A DNA stretch of 64,000 bases from Aporrectodea caliginosa (GCA_020284085.1 JACEVL010000519.1:2055501-2119500), one strand, 5' to 3'; shown: positions 38,919-63,071, counted from the first letter of the stretch. A program made the numbers and translations. The notes: generated from the letters alone by a model not told the origin.

Positions 38919-40525
38919 TATGTACGTGCTGTTGCATTTAATTCTCTTCAGCAAACACTTTCTGTTGTCCTTAAAACGATTTTTAAAATAAAACTCGCCA
39001 TTATTATTTCAAATAAATTATTTCTATGAATTTACTATTGAGGAGATTATTGTTTCCATGGTTATTTTGGATATATGCTTTACTGTTTATTTTACCTGCT
39101 GCGTTTGAATTTGAAAATTGTCCACTTTCTGTTACCGTCACTCTCACAAAAGGTCGAAAATAACATTATAGAAATACGACTTCAAATGATAGTTTTTCAA
39201 AACTTTATGTGTTTCGTAAACAACTTTTAAACGCCTTTCATTTAAGAAGTCTTGTCATTAAATGAAACAGTACTTATTGTGGCTAAATTGCAAGCGCCGA
39301 AGGCGAGCAGCTGTCACCTGAAATAATGTCCACTCCGTTACCGTACATAAATCTTTGCACTACTCCCTTACTTACCGACATCTGGGTCAGGTGCAAATTA
39401 GTCAGACCATTTATGACAGTCTGTATCAAATGAACACTTCGTTTATTATGCAGCTGTTTCTGAACGATAAATGTCATAATAATTCTGGTTTGAAAGGTTC
39501 CCCGACAGCACAGCATGTTCAGAGTTTTATTTTAAAAGGTGATTTCGTCTTTTCGTTTCTCCTTTCGGCTCTTTCAGAAGTGAAGATGTTCATGTAGTCA
39601 ACAATCCATTTCAAGGTTTCATTTTTCTCGGTAAATGAACAAATTTGATAAATCATGTTGAAAAAGTGGTATGGTCCGAAACGTGCTGCTACGATAATTG
39701 TTTAGCATATATTCTGAAGTAGTCCACTCCGCTTTACCTGTCCACTCCATAGTTTACCTCAGGTGACTTCAAGAACGTATTGTATGCTTTGGTGCAGAAC
39801 AAGCTGTGACTGGTAGGGAAATGGTAACGTCATGGAGCTGGCGGAATTTTGTAAACGAAGCAAATCACTTTATTCCAATCGACAATTTTCAGTGGAGATC
39901 AGAACGCAAACCTGTAGGCTATAGGGGCCTAACTGTGAGAATTAATTATCCTTTTATATATTTTCAACTCCTATACATGTGTGAAACATAACTACAAAGT
40001 TTTGTGGATTTATTTGTACAGTTAAAGCGTGCGGTAAACGGAGTGGACATCATGAAGTTTTAGTGCAAGTTTCAATGCTGTACTGCATGTTACTGACTCA
40101 TACTGAGTTGATATTGTGAGTTTACTAGAAATGTAGATAAGAACACAATATAAAAAGTGTAACATGTAGTCATTTGGCGTTGCTATAGTTTTCCATTCAA
40201 ATTTTGGAAAAGCAAGTTTGGTAACAATCTGGACATTGCAAAAATTTATAGGTGTTAATCAAAATACTTTCATTATAAAAACTGATGAAACTAGAATATT
40301 AGTGTAGCAACAGAGCCCATATTTCTTAACTACATACACTACTGAAGGTCAACCTAAGATGAATAAGTTATATTAATTTTAAAGAAAACAGTGGATTTTC
40401 TTGCATCATTACACAAATTGAAATTGATCTAATGTTAGGAGAAACAAGTTACACTATGTACGTGCTGTTGCATTTAATTCTCTTCAGCAAACACTTTCAA
40501 ATTATCTTAAAACGGACTTAAACAA
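38919..40525. repeat. 1.6 kb segment bounded by direct repeats
   Basis: TATGTACGTGCTGTTGCATT onward is identical for about 45 bp at 38919 and 40455, then similar for about 20 more. Between them lies an inverted pair (GTCCACTCCGTTACCG near 39328 and its complement near 40030). Related GTCCACTTTCTGTTACCGTC sequences occur at 39119 and (as TGGACACTTTACGTTACCGT) at 38637. Probably a mobile element with unusual ends; class unknown. Confidence 0.5.
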
Positions 40526-40679
40526 TTAGACGAGCTAAATAGTCATGTGAAGTAGCAGACTCAAAAGGCGCTATATTATGCGACACATAGTGTAATCTAG
40601 TGTATTGTTGATGAGAATCCGTTATTTGATTCCACTTGTGCGCATCGGATTGCCCCTGATGACCCTTCTACTTTACTGT

Positions 40680-40795
40680 GCATTGTTCGTGTTACAGTGT
40701 TTCGCTCGGTGTCTCTCACACTGGGAGCGCCTCTGATTGGTGTTCACTGTGAGAGGCGCTTCATAAATTTATAAATACAATACAGTACAATTGTT
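40680..40795 (+). mobile_element. L2-type 3' end fragment
   Basis: GGAGCGCCTCTGATTGG, GAGAGGCGCTTCATAAATTT and a TACAA tail repeat. A similar fragment ends at about 40915 (GGCGCTATATAAATGTTCAG). Confidence 0.6.
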
Positions 40796-40919
40796 CTGCT
40801 ATTTAACAGATGTAAAAGTGTAGGCCTTAATGACATCTATCATCACATAGGCTAGCGAAAAGAGCGTCCCTCATGTTTCGCTCTGTTAGCGGCGCTATAT
40901 AAATGTTCAGTCACATCTA

Positions 40920-42330
40920 CAATTACAACGCCAAGCCTTATCACAAACGTCATCACAAGGGAAATGAAAAGCCGACTGTCCGTCACTGAGACATGTTCGC
41001 GGGCATATAGGCCTATGCGAGATCCTGTAGTCATTCCTTTCTCTCGCCGTCTGATCTTCCCACTGACAATTTACGGTCAGTAAATCTATTATGGCTGAGG
41101 AAGTAACTAATATATTAGACATATCTATTAAGAACAGCCCTCAGAGAGGTGGATTCTGAAACTGCTGAGATCGGCCTCTATCAACTTTAAAATAATAATA
41201 AACTATGTGGTTGGGCAATATGTTATCAAAGGATCCAGTTGAGAACCACCGCGTGGCGTGTAATTCTCACCTGCTCAGTTAATGCTATATGCAATCATCA
41301 ACCGGGAAATACAATAGACAGACAGAGACGCGGACAGATAGGCAGGCAGGCAGGAAGGCAAGAAGGCAGGCACATAGGTAATCGACCATAGACTGAACTC
41401 TTCGCTGTTATGATAATGGTACTATAAAAGTTATCAAACGCTAAAATTATTATCAAACGCTTCTTACCTCACCTCTGTCACCTTTTCAGCATGCGAGTCT
41501 TCTATTCTGCAGGGATGACGGCGGTGAGTCTTCATTTCATTCTGGAGCTGTGCATATCTTTCGAACGGAAGATGTATCTGTCCAGTTCGTCCTTTTCCCC
41601 TTCGATTGGATTCTTCGGACCTTCAGCTCCCTCTCTTCTGAATGCTCTGGGTTGGTGTTTCATCACGGCGGCGGTTCGGGAGTTGAGATCAAGGCGCACA
41701 GTTTTTCCTATTGGATTACGAGTGATTTGTTGCGGGTTTTTTTCGTGAGTTTGTTGCGTTTTATTTGAGTTGGGGGTGGATGGTCATCGATGTGTGACGA
41801 GCTCTTGGGACTGGATCAGCGGCTGCAGTTGCGCTTTATTCGGTCTCGGCTTGCTTGTGCTGTACGTAGATGAGTTTCGGACCTGGGATTGTGGCGTAGG
41901 ATGCATATCTGGAATATATCACAGGCAATTTTACGAGATCGTGTTGGATTACGGCTTTGTTGCAGCACAATCAGCACCGTGGTTAATCCGGCCCTGTATG
42001 TATTTATGTATGTATGTATGCATGCATGCATGCATGCATGTACATATGTACGTATAATCGTCTATTTGCATGACGCCTTTAAATAATTGCAAAAGGGCGC
42101 TAAACGTAACTATCTAACATAGGGCCTATATCTACAAACATGCAGGATAGTTTTAAAATGTTTCACACTTTTTAATGGAAGACTGCTCCAGAACAGTCTT
42201 CCAAATCTGCAAAGACAGTGCCTGCTTGCTTTGAAATAGCCTCAGATAGGTAAATAAGAAAAGACCAATGTGATTCTGCGGCATCCAGAGATTTAAGGTA
42301 ACACTTATGTTTAAGCCTACACTAACTTAC
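40920..42330. other. No gene recognised; short repeats
   Basis: Holds a GGCA-rich run (41327-41375) and a short TATG/CATG repeat (42003-42040). Overlapping open frames at 41491-42086 have no conserved domain and read across the repeat. Confidence 0.5.
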
Positions 42331-42509
42331 TTACTTACTTCCATTGGTTCCTTCGATCATTAAGTAAAATCCTATAGCGCTAGCTCTGTACCTCATCTTG
42401 ACTTACATATCTTCACCTCTAATTTGTTGTCTCTCACCTTGCCTTGTCCAATTTTATCTAACTTTACATGTAGTACTAGACTTCTCAAAGGCTGCGCCTA
42501 AGTCTAAGT

Positions 42510-42771
42510 CAGTGGTTCTTAACCTTTTCAAGGGAGCCGAACCCCAAGAGATATCCATGACCACTCACCGAACCCCTCAAGTTTGAACAATAATTTTTTA
42601 ACTAATGGGAACAAAAGAAAATATAAAATTGTAACAAAATGTGGTATAAATATATAAGAAAAGGGTAATAGTTGCTTTTAGCGTATATATTTCAGAGGAC
42701 CTCTGCCGAACCTCTGGAACTGGCTCACCGAACCCCAGAGGTTCGGTCGAACACATGGTTAAGAAACACTG
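42510..42771. mobile_element. Non-autonomous hAT element (262 bp)
   Basis: Ends CAGTGGTTCTTAACC and, reversed, CAGTGTTTCTTAACC, with internal CCGAACCCC motifs on both sides. 8-bp target duplication GTCTAAGT/GTCTAGGT, one mismatch. The CAGTGGTTCTTAACC end is typical of hAT MITEs. Confidence 0.85.
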
Positions 42772-42993
42772 GTCTAGGTCTAAAACTAAGTCTTTATGCA
42801 AAGATTAACTATTGGGCGAAACGGAGTAACCGAAAGATTGAAGTAACGATTGGGCCAACTTCTTATTTCAGTTTAAATTCTTTGTTACCTGTTCGACTTG
42901 CGTGCGAGATTCATCTTCTCCTTCTATCGACTGGTTCCAAGCGCTAAGCGCTGAAATTTTCGATCCAGAGATTGTCAAGAACTCTGATGAAAA

Positions 42994-44128
42994 AAGTAAG
43001 TAAGTAAGTGTGTTCTTTATTAAACGCTGGCAAACGCACGGCGCTGTACATACAAAGTTATACAAAGTTATCAAATAGTAGCGGAAAAGTTAGTTAATAG
43101 TAAACTGAAAAACACTATGGCCTAGCTGTACAACATCCTAGCCAGGAAACCGCGCCTGGTGAGGGAATCAAATCTAGAAAGAACACGGTTATGTGAGCGT
43201 GGGCGCAGATCATGACCAGTATATAGGACAGAGGGTAGTAGGTAATGAAGGATATGTCCAGGATTATTTAAGATATTTCTAAAAAGGTCTTGGTCGGCTT
43301 TTTACAGAGTTCCTCAAAAGTAGGGAAAGATTTGGGTAGGAAGCCAAAGCGTACTAGCTTGCGGACCACAGCACTTATAGAGTCACGTTCCTGTTTGCTG
43401 GCGAAGCCCCACCACACTTGGGAACAATAAAGCATTTGGTTGACAGTGGTGGACCGGACCACATCATAAAGCCTGACTCCCAAGAGCCCATGCGAGATTA
43501 AAATACGATGGGCGTGGAGAGATTGCTTGGCCCGTACACAAATCTTTTGGATATGGGAGGAAAAACCGAACTTTGCGGAAATCTCGATACCCAATATATT
43601 CAGGGATGTGACCCTTTTTATACCACGTATAATTGGAGGACCTTGTTCAAGATTCACATTTGGTCTGGTCAAAATAATTTCGTTAGATTTAGAATGGTTT
43701 AGGTGGAGATTGCATTTGCGAGCCCAGGCACTAATGTGATCTAATTCTGCTTCCGTGGTGGAGATATTTGAAGCCAAGATCAAAAGATAGCAATCATCAG
43801 CGTATTTGAAGATATAATTGAAGCTGTGGAGAGGTTTTAGACCAGAGATGGCCACTAAGAAGTTTGCTGGGCCCATGCAAGAACCCTGTATTATACTAGC
43901 ATTGATGTGAGCCAAGGAAGAGATCACGCCGCGGAACTTGGTGCAATGACTACGATTGCTCAAGAGGGAGAGAATCCAGTTGAAGATATTAACAGGTATA
44001 GATAGAGAGGCCAGTTGATCGGCCAAGTAAGAGTGCCTAACTGTATCAAAGGCCTTGGAGAAATCTAGAGAAATAAGGCGGACATAAGGTTCAGATTTAA
44101 GCTTTAAACAATTAAAATTTACCGTCAA
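42994..44128 (-). mobile_element. 5'-truncated LINE, 3' portion
   Basis: Reverse-transcriptase fragment on the minus strand followed by a short 3' UTR and a tail of CTTA units (plus strand TAAGTAAG at 42996-43010). It begins inside the reverse transcriptase, so about two thirds of the element is missing, as usual for LINE insertions. Confidence 0.85.
43122..44128 (-). pseudogene. LINE reverse transcriptase C-terminal part, one frame break
   Basis: Motifs: LISLDFSKAFDTVRH, NWILSLLSNRSH, IIQGSCMGPANFLVAIS (a divergent PQGS block), FKYADDCYLL (catalytic YADD) and LNILGIEISAKFGF. The main frame stops at 43268. Shifting at the A5 run near 43306 continues with DLFRNILNNPGHILHYLLP and SLTRRGFLARMLYS to a stop at 43122, so one A appears lost. 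The divergent PQG block separates it from the 8.8-10.8 kb LINE. Confidence 0.8.
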
Positions 44129-44129
44129 T

Positions 44130-45478
44130 GACGAACTATTCTGTCAAATATCGTTTCGTTAGCAGTCTTCAATTGTATAAATCGAATAAATAGCGCTCGA
44201 AGTCAAAGAAATTCGAAAGAATCGTAGCCTTATAAATTATAAAATTAAAATTCGAGAATATTCTTGTAAGACTCGTTCGACCGTTTGACGCGCTATGGCA
44301 ACTTGCAGTGAGGCATGCGCATTGCAACTATTTTCGAGATGACGTAATAATAAGTTTATAGATTACGTCATGTTCGCGTCGTATAGATAGGCCTACGTCA
44401 CATAAGATCGAATATTAAAGGTCATGTAATAATAGTAGTGTAATTGACTATTAATTATTACTTAGTGACTTATGTTGTCGTTGCGTTTGAAGCAGAAGGC
44501 ATAAGCCGATGGCGCCCCCAAAAAGCCGAAAATCAGATCCATTTTAAGAGGCTTATGTGTTGAAGTAGAGACACACAGCCCATGCCATTTTAACGCAGTG
44601 TGATTTCCTTACAGATTTTATTTTAGTTACAGTTATGGTTAATGGTTTCTTATTTTAGTTATAGTTACAGTTATAGTTATAAGCTGCAGTGACCAGGAGT
44701 TTTCAACACCCCTGGGCCACTCTGGGGACACCGCCCCAGACTCTTGTAACGCGCTCGCAACTGTCCGGTAATTTCCTGAAGACAACCTGGCAACCCTAAT
44801 TCCTAAAATGTACAATGAGCTCGCGCCTTGCATGTATGCAACTTTGTTGATTCATGTCTTCTGTAATTTGTGTTCTAATGAATTGTTTAATCGCCATAAC
44901 ATGTAGCCTACAGCGCAGTGCGTTTGTCAGGCGCTTCATTCAAGAATAAATATTATTAACAATAATAATAAAATGAATTGAAAAGAACAGTAGGAAGCAA
45001 TAGGAAGCGTGATCGATTTCCGCTACACTTCCACTCCACTCAGCCTACCAATCGCTAGATGGCTTTGGTAAAATGAGTTGTAGGACGTGATGGGCACCTT
45101 GCATGCTGCCTGCCGTATAGGCCTACAGTTAAATTGGGGTCAGCCCGAAACCCGAATCCCCGAAAACGCTGAAAACAGACAAAGCCCGATTTCCCGAAAA
45201 CAGTTTTCTAGAACTGCATATGGCACTATGATGCCACTATCGGTGGGTAGAGATGCACCGCAAAGGAGAGGACTGGTCTCCATGGCTGCAGTAGTCTTCG
45301 TGCTGAGGCTAAGAAAATTGAAGGCTTTAAGTAGGTAAGTAAGCAAGTAGGTAGCCTTAACCACAACCCCCTTAGAAATCGCACGCTGTTCAGTAGAGTG
45401 AGTAGACACATGATGCACATCAGGCATTGCATCAGGCAACGATGAAGGTGCCAGCGGCGAATGCACCGCGGTAGGCCA
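44130..45478. other. No gene recognised
   Basis: AT-rich. 45130-45214 repeats CCGAAAACAGTTTTCTAGAA and a CAGCCCGAA string also found at 30788-30821, so it is a dispersed repeat. An L2-type end (CAGGCGCTTCATTCAAGAAT) lies near 44930. Confidence 0.5.
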
Positions 45479-45479
45479 C

Positions 45480-45521
45480 ATCATCATCATCATCATCAAT
45501 TCATCATCATCATCATCGTCA

Positions 45522-45573
<52 letters not shown>

Positions 45574-45644
45574 ATTCATCATCATCATCATCATCATCAT
45601 CATAATCATCATAATCATCATCATCGTCATCATCATCATCATCG

Positions 45645-45685
<41 letters not shown>

Positions 45686-45686
45686 G

Positions 45687-45728
<42 letters not shown>
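45480..45728. repeat. (ATC)n microsatellite, about 250 bp
   Basis: Nearly uninterrupted ATC/TCA triplets with rare CGT variants; it generates His-, Asp-, Ile- and Met-only open frames on both strands. Confidence 0.98.
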
Positions 45729-46077
45729 CTACCACCGCCACCACTTTCATGGTGCCATTCATTCGGTGCCAGGATGATCAACCTTTTCTTGCGTTTGCTC
45801 TAAGAAGGTTTGTCTTCGTTTAGCACACAGCTAGGGCTATGTTGTTTATCCATCGACTGATCTTACAGCAATGGCGCTATAGAAGTCTATACTAAGAAAA
45901 CTTTTAAAGAAAATAGTTAAATTTAAAAATGCATATGCTAACCAGTAAGCCTAAACCAAAATTCTTCTAGTGTTGGAATAAGCTTGATGATAATTGTCAT
46001 TATAGTTATTGGAATAATTCTATGGATTCGTTTTCAGTTTACAGCACTGCAGGCATATATAAAAAACATAGACGTGG

Positions 46078-46140
46078 GTCTGCGTGTGTATGTGTGTGTA
46101 TGTGTGTGTATGTGTGTGTATGTGTGTGTGTGTGTGGGGG
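46078..46140. repeat. (TG)n/(TGTA)n microsatellite
   Basis: TG runs with regular TA interruptions ending in a G run. Confidence 0.9.
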
Positions 46141-46635
46141 GCGTGGGTCTGTGTGTGCATGTAGGTGGTGTGGGTGCGTTTGGGTACGTAATTATGTTGC
46201 AGAAGTCCAGCTACACAGAGGACGTTTAAAATTATCCATTGCTGATAGGCCCCATAACAAAACAAAATGTTACAGAAGTTCAGCAACACATAGGCCGTTT
46301 ATCCATTGTCCTTATAGCAACCACATATATAGGGCCTACGTACCGGGTATAGGCCTGTATTTCCTTTAAGAAACCTACACCTTTTCCATTCTCACTGCCT
46401 ATCCACCGATATGCATGACTTCGACATAAGTCAGTGTAAAGGCGTGCCATAAGTCCCATAACTGAGGCGCGCACAATTTTAGTCACTAGACGTCGCCGAG
46501 GAAGATAAACAGCACGTAGTCTACTCCGGTAAGGAATTTTAATTTCTCAATTCCACGGTCCATCGACGAATCGCTCTTGGCTGAAAGAATCCCAATTCTT
46601 ACGCTCGTTTATGCATAACGAATAATAACCATTAT

Positions 46636-46704
46636 AACAACAACAACAACAACAACAACACCAACAGCAGCAGCAGCAGCAGCAGCAGTAGCAGTAGCAG
46701 TAGC

Positions 46705-46786
<82 letters not shown>
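46636..46786. repeat. Compound trinucleotide repeat (ACA)n(CAG)n(TAG)n
   Basis: Successive blocks of AAC, CAG and TAG/GTA triplets about 150 bp long; followed by an L2-like ATTTATATACCGCTTTAACA segment. Tyr-only and Thr-only open frames over it are artefacts. Confidence 0.95.
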
Positions 46787-47152
46787 CGATTTATATACCG
46801 CTTTAACACAACCGAGGCCAAAGGTCAATGAAGTCACTCATAGGCCTATATGAAACTTAGAAAGGTATACGCCTATACATGTAGGTCTTGAGCTGTGATT
46901 GTGAGCTGCATGCCAGTGATGCCACGGAAAGCCACACAATTTTTACACTGACGTCTACAAAAGGCTACATTCCTTTCGGGCCACATGCCATGGAAGTTAT
47001 TTTTCCTCTATCAGACAATGAGTGTTGACGATAGTGATGCATGGTTACAATGTCTTAACACCACACTGCAGGCGTAACTGTGGTCAAAAAAGAATAGAGG
47101 TATACCCTACACATTTCTTCTCTTCTATCTCCTTTCGCGGAATAACAAGGCC

Positions 47153-47478
47153 CAGTGGCGTAACTAGGGGTTCGTGCGCCCGGGGGCAAGCATTTCCTGA
47201 AAAACAATTTCTCAGTTCCTCAAAAATTTCTGATGACTTTTTTTTTGCTTTTCTGTCTGTTTCTCTGCTTTTTTTCAACAAACCACTTGTCAAATCTCAT
47301 TTTGCGCTCCCTCCCCTTGCCCGCGCCCCCCCAGACTCACGTAAAAAATTTACTTTTTTAAACAATTTTTCTATTTTTAGCTGATTTCTTTAACAAAAAC
47401 ACATTTTCAAACCTAATTTTGCGCCCCCCTCATGCGCCCGGGGGCGGCCGCCCTCCTGCCCCCCTCGTTACGCCACTG
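47153..47478. mobile_element. Non-autonomous hAT element (326 bp), perfect target duplication
   Basis: Ends CAGTGGCGTAACTAGGGG and, reversed, CAGTGGCGTAACGAGGGG. Internal GCGCCCGGGGGC palindromic motifs lie near both ends. ACAAGGCC flanks both sides exactly (47145-47152, 47479-47486). Confidence 0.92.
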
Positions 47479-48114
47479 ACAAGGCCTATATTTGTTTGAC
47501 CAGCAGCACTAAAAGTCAGTGGGGAATGTCAGGCTCCTAAATATACTCATCATGTATAGGCCTACTGCTTATAGTCAGGGTTTGAAAGTGAGGTAGGCCT
47601 TCGGTACCAGAGTCCGGAAAATGGGGAGTAAAAAACCTACTCGTTTCTCGCCGCCGTTGAAAAATTACGAGTTTGTCTGACGCCACACCATAAATCATAT
47701 TCTCAATAGTCTACAGTCATACAGAGGCCTCTAATTATACATTGTTCATTTTATTGCCATGGATGAATAACATATGAATTGGTTAATAGACAATTATGAA
47801 AGGTCGACCTTTATAAGGGTTAAGCAATTTCCAATCTAAAATGAAGAAATGTCGTGAACTAGCACTTCATGTCAATTTATGTGGCTGGGTACTTTATGGG
47901 CAGCAGCTGATAAAAAAAGATTCTCTGACTATAGGCCTATAGACTTCCATCACTTTGACAGTTTGACTTCTCTGCATCTATCCTAAACCTTGAGATCGTC
48001 CTTGACCATTTCTGAACACCTAAATCTCGTCCGTTGCGTTTATTGTGTCAGCTGCGGCAATTTACGGGTCACTTCCCTTTGGCTTTCACATAAAAATAAT
48101 AATATTCTTCTTTA

Positions 48115-48315
48115 TTATGTCAAAATCACAAGTACGTAGAATGATTGCAATTCATAGTATGAACGGATGATAACAAGTTATTACAGGAGTCGAATTTAAC
48201 TGTATGATAGCCATGCAAGGCGCTCATCACGTCCTACATCTCATTTTACCAACTCCATCTAGCGAATGACAGGCTGAGTGAACCTTAGGGTGGGTAGCGA
48301 GTATCGATACCGCTT
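48115..48315 (+). repeat. Dispersed repeat shared with 11870-12075
   Basis: Same ordered blocks and orientation as the copy in MARK intron 15. Confidence 0.6.
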
Positions 48316-48645
48316 CCTATATACATGATGTCATGCTCTTCACGCCAGTGATGTTACTATTACATGTATTCTACGGAACCTTCCCCATATTGTGCTGCAA
48401 TTGCATTCTCAAGTTACTAGTAGAGCTGCATCATCATGTCGGGCGCGGTGGTGTTGGGGTATGTTCGGTGCCTTGCAGCCGGAGGGTTGCGTGTGGACTG
48501 GAGTCCTGGATCTGATGATGCCCGGATCTGACGGTGCATGCCATCAAAGATTGTCTACCGCAGTGTCGTATAGGCCTATACCGGCCTCTCTTTGGGTTCG
48601 TTGGGCAGCTTGAACGCGTACTGTGTGGGTTAACTGCGTGGGTTA

Positions 48646-48855
48646 TACGGTGGCGTTAGAGCGTTCGGCCTGTAACGCGGAGAGTACGGGTTCGAGCCTC
48701 GCCCGAGGCAGTTGCTGTGTAGGGGCCTTGAACAAGTAATTCACTCACAATAATTGCTCTGCAATATAATTGTATCTTCGACATCGTCTTGTGTGCACTT
48801 CTGAACTTTGGAAGAAGGGCAACATAAAAACTACAGTTGTATTGCATTGTATTGC
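48646..48855 (+). mobile_element. tRNA-derived SINE, family 1
   Basis: A box TGGCGTTAGAGCG (48651), CCTGTAACG, B box GGGTTCGAGCCTC (48689), then a body with TTGCTCTGCAATATAATTG, GTGTGCACTTCTGA and GGAAGAAGGGCAA, and a TTGTATTGCATTGTATTG tail. The same layout is seen on the minus strand at 57823-58066. Confidence 0.85.
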
Positions 48856-49264
48856 TGATAGGCTTGTTGGCGCCATGTCAAAAAATTTGTTCATGTCTCG
48901 CATTATATGCGTGGCGTACTCCTTTTGCTGTTTATGCAATTTAATTCTCAGCGTATTGAAGTTGAAATTTTCGCCAGGGTCTCGCTGGGTCGTCGGCTGG
49001 GTATTGCCTCTGGCTACTGACAGGAGCTGTCATGTTCCATCTCAGGATATTGGCTGGCGGCGGAAATCTTCGTTCAGCGTCTCGAGATGAGCCTGTTGTT
49101 CCCTATATTGCACATATTTCGAGGACGCAATGTCGTGTTTTTTCAGTGGTTATGAGTTGGGATGTTCAAAGGGAACTATTTTCCTTCAGATGTGCGCGTT
49201 CTTTAAGCGAGAGATTCACCAGAAACCATCGACAAGTATACTTGAAAACTGTTCTCTTGTACCG

Positions 49265-49345
49265 TAGTTGCGTTGGAGCGTCACTGAGTATTATATAAGT
49301 TCTCTATGAATGAATGAATTGATGAATGAATGAATGAATGACAGT
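49265..49345 (+). repeat. L2-type 3' end with (ATGA)n tail
   Basis: TATTATATAAGTTCTC followed by repeated GAATGAAT units, like the tail at 54979. Confidence 0.5.
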
Positions 49346-49430
49346 ACAGGGTGTATAGTGTGGCCAAACCACGCAGCTTCATTTAAGTTCGCAGCGTCTG
49401 TATACGCTATTGGGCACCTTGCTATGAGTG

Positions 49431-49547
49431 TATGTATGTATGTATGTATGTATGTATGTATGTATGTATGTATGTATGTATGTATGTATGTATGTATGTA
49501 TGTATGTATGTATGTATGTATGTATGTATGTACGTATGTATGCATGT
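49431..49547. repeat. (TATG)n microsatellite
   Basis: About 29 units of TATG with one TACG and one TATGCATG near its right end. A hAT element inserted in this array. Confidence 0.97.
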
Positions 49548-49719
49548 CAGTGGCGGCGCCAGGGGGGCTAGGGGTGCTTAGCCCCCTAACTGCGGCTCAG
49601 CCCCCACCCCGAAAGTGGGAAATCACTGCAAATCACACCACAAGGCGGGGACAAAATGGAAGGATTTTTGAGCTTTAGCCCCCCCAAACCTGAAATCCTG
49701 GCGCCGCCACGGCCCACTG
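49548..49719. mobile_element. Short hAT element (172 bp) inside a microsatellite, perfect target duplication
   Basis: Ends CAGTGGCGGCGCCAGG and, reversed, CAGTGGGCCGTGGCGGCGCC. ATGCATGT repeats exactly on both sides (49540-49547, 49720-49727). It has a single-arm internal repeat of GCTTAGCCCCC and no coding capacity. Confidence 0.9.
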
Positions 49720-49945
49720 ATGCATGTATCCATGCATGCATGTGCATGTATGCAGTGCATGTACGTATGAATGCTTGTATGCATGTATTTTATTGCATTG
49801 TATTGTATTGTATTGTATTGTGTGCAATCATGCATGCATGCATATAATAATAATAATAATATATCCTATGAGACTTTTATAGTCCTATGAGACTTCACCG
49901 GTAGCCCACCACTCAGTTTGTAAAATTTGTGTATTGTCATTTTGC

Positions 49946-49951
49946 TTTATT
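49946..49951 (-). promoter_or_regulatory. Candidate poly(A) signal of the globin transcript
   Basis: The minus strand reads AATAAA 285 nt after the globin stop codon. The surroundings on the plus strand look like a LINE end (GAATAAACTAC plus TTACTTACTTA tail), so the signal may be borrowed from a repeat. Confidence 0.35.
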
Positions 49952-50235
49952 TGGTGGTGAATAAACTACTTATTTACTTACTTACTTATATGTATATGAC
50001 CTATGTATGTAAGTAAGTATGTATGTAAGTATGTATGTATGCATGAGAGCACTTGATATAGCGACTTGAAGTAGCTCTCAGAAACGCTGCCGTCTATAAA
50101 TGCATGTGTGTATTGCCCACGTGTTTATCAAACACGGGTCTTTCTAGATTAACAGTGGTGTACGGGGGGACTGTACGCGGTTGAAGGAGTTGTGTTGTCG
50201 ACCGTCTTTTGACCCATCGCAGTAAATTCGTTAGA

Positions 50236-61232
<10,997 letters not shown>

Positions 61233-61986
61233 CCTCTGTTTACGCAAGCCCCACTTTTATATAGCGCCGCAACACAGGAAAACGATGACGACGACGACGT
61301 GGCACTTTACGCCACGGCAAGGCTCGAAAAGTAAATATTTATTTCCAGGAGTGAAGGAAGGAGGACGGAAGATAACCGTTTCCAGTGGAGTTGGTGTAAA
61401 TCCAGCGAAAAAGACTAGACCTAAACAGCGGTCTAGGCCTCCTCCACGTCTACCATAGACCACTCGCTATAAGCAGCAGCGTCTCTCTCTCTGTGGAGAC
61501 CTTTAGACTGTCTGCCGCATCCACAAATGCCAGCCTAGGCTTCCCCTCTCTGTGGCCGCTATCCTCCGTCCGACCGCGGCCTCCGTTATAGACCTGCTAA
61601 ACGGTAGCTCTACACCTCGAACGACACCATGCGATCCACGTATACCACCGCGCACATTTACACCAAGTGTCTACGACGCCTCTGTGTTTATATATACCCC
61701 AACAGCTATACTTACGTCTTACGCGCACACACACACACTCACAGGCGCTCAACAACACCCTCACACGCACACACATACAGGCAGAGGATCTGTCTTTTGA
61801 GCGCCCTCCCTCCGCGGGCCCTCGTTTCGCTTCGGCTGCTGTCAGCTTTCGCGGGGATCCTTGATGGTTTTAACGGCCGACCTCAGCTGCAGCGCTGGTT
61901 AGGAACTGCTGTGTTTACTGCGCTTATATATACAGTCCACACGGTATATATGCAACTGTGCATAACAGTGTATATAAATGCATGCG

Positions 61987-61990
<4 letters not shown>

Positions 61991-62019
<29 letters not shown>
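61991..62019. repeat. (AT)n microsatellite
   Basis: About 14 AT units. Confidence 0.95.
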
Positions 62020-62021
<2 letters not shown>

Positions 62022-62061
62022 TATTTGTATGCCTATCTGCCTGCCTGCAAGTAAGTAAGTA

Positions 62062-62481
62062 GGGAAGTGAGTATGTATGTATGTATGCATGCATGTATGT
62101 ATGTATGTATGTTCGTATGTATTCATGCATGTATGTATGTATGTATGTATGTATGTATGTATGTATGCATGTATGTATGTATGTATGTATGTATGTATGT
62201 ATGTATGTATGTATGTATGTATGTATGTATGTATGTATGTATGTATGTATGTATGTATGTATGTATGTATGTATGTATGTATGTATGTATGCATGTATGT
62301 ATGTATGTATGTATGTATGTATGTATGTATGCATGTATGTATGTATGTATGTATGTATGTATGTATGTATGTATGTATGTATGTATGTATGTATGTATGT
62401 ATGTATGTATGTATGTATGTATGTATGTATGTATGTATGTATGACTGTATGTATGTATGTATGTATGTATGCATGCATGCA
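62062..62481. repeat. (ATGT)n microsatellite, about 420 bp
   Basis: About 100 units of TATG with scattered TGCATG variants, the longest simple repeat in the window. Produces repetitive MYVC and HTYI open frames on the two strands. Confidence 0.98.
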
Positions 62482-62529
62482 TCTTACTCCACCAACCCTA
62501 ACGTAGGCCTATAACACAGTATAATACAG

Positions 62530-63015
<486 letters not shown>

Positions 63016-63071
63016 CTTCACATTGTATGCATGCAAGCATGCACATCATATTTTAAATATGTATTTTAAAT

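Noticed and set aside
41491..42086. Overlapping open frames of 65-95 codons
   Set aside because: Several frames are open at once, composition is poor, and they end in a TATG/CATG repeat; nothing conserved was recognised.
48646..48720. A functional tRNA gene
   Set aside because: A and B boxes are present but the cloverleaf arms do not pair, and the sequence continues into a SINE body shared with 57823-58066.
61254..61263. TATATAAAAG as a TATA box for the globin gene
   Set aside because: It is only about 22 bp upstream of the ATG, leaving no room for a normal 5' UTR, and GCGCTATATAAA is the common end motif of L2-type repeats in this window.
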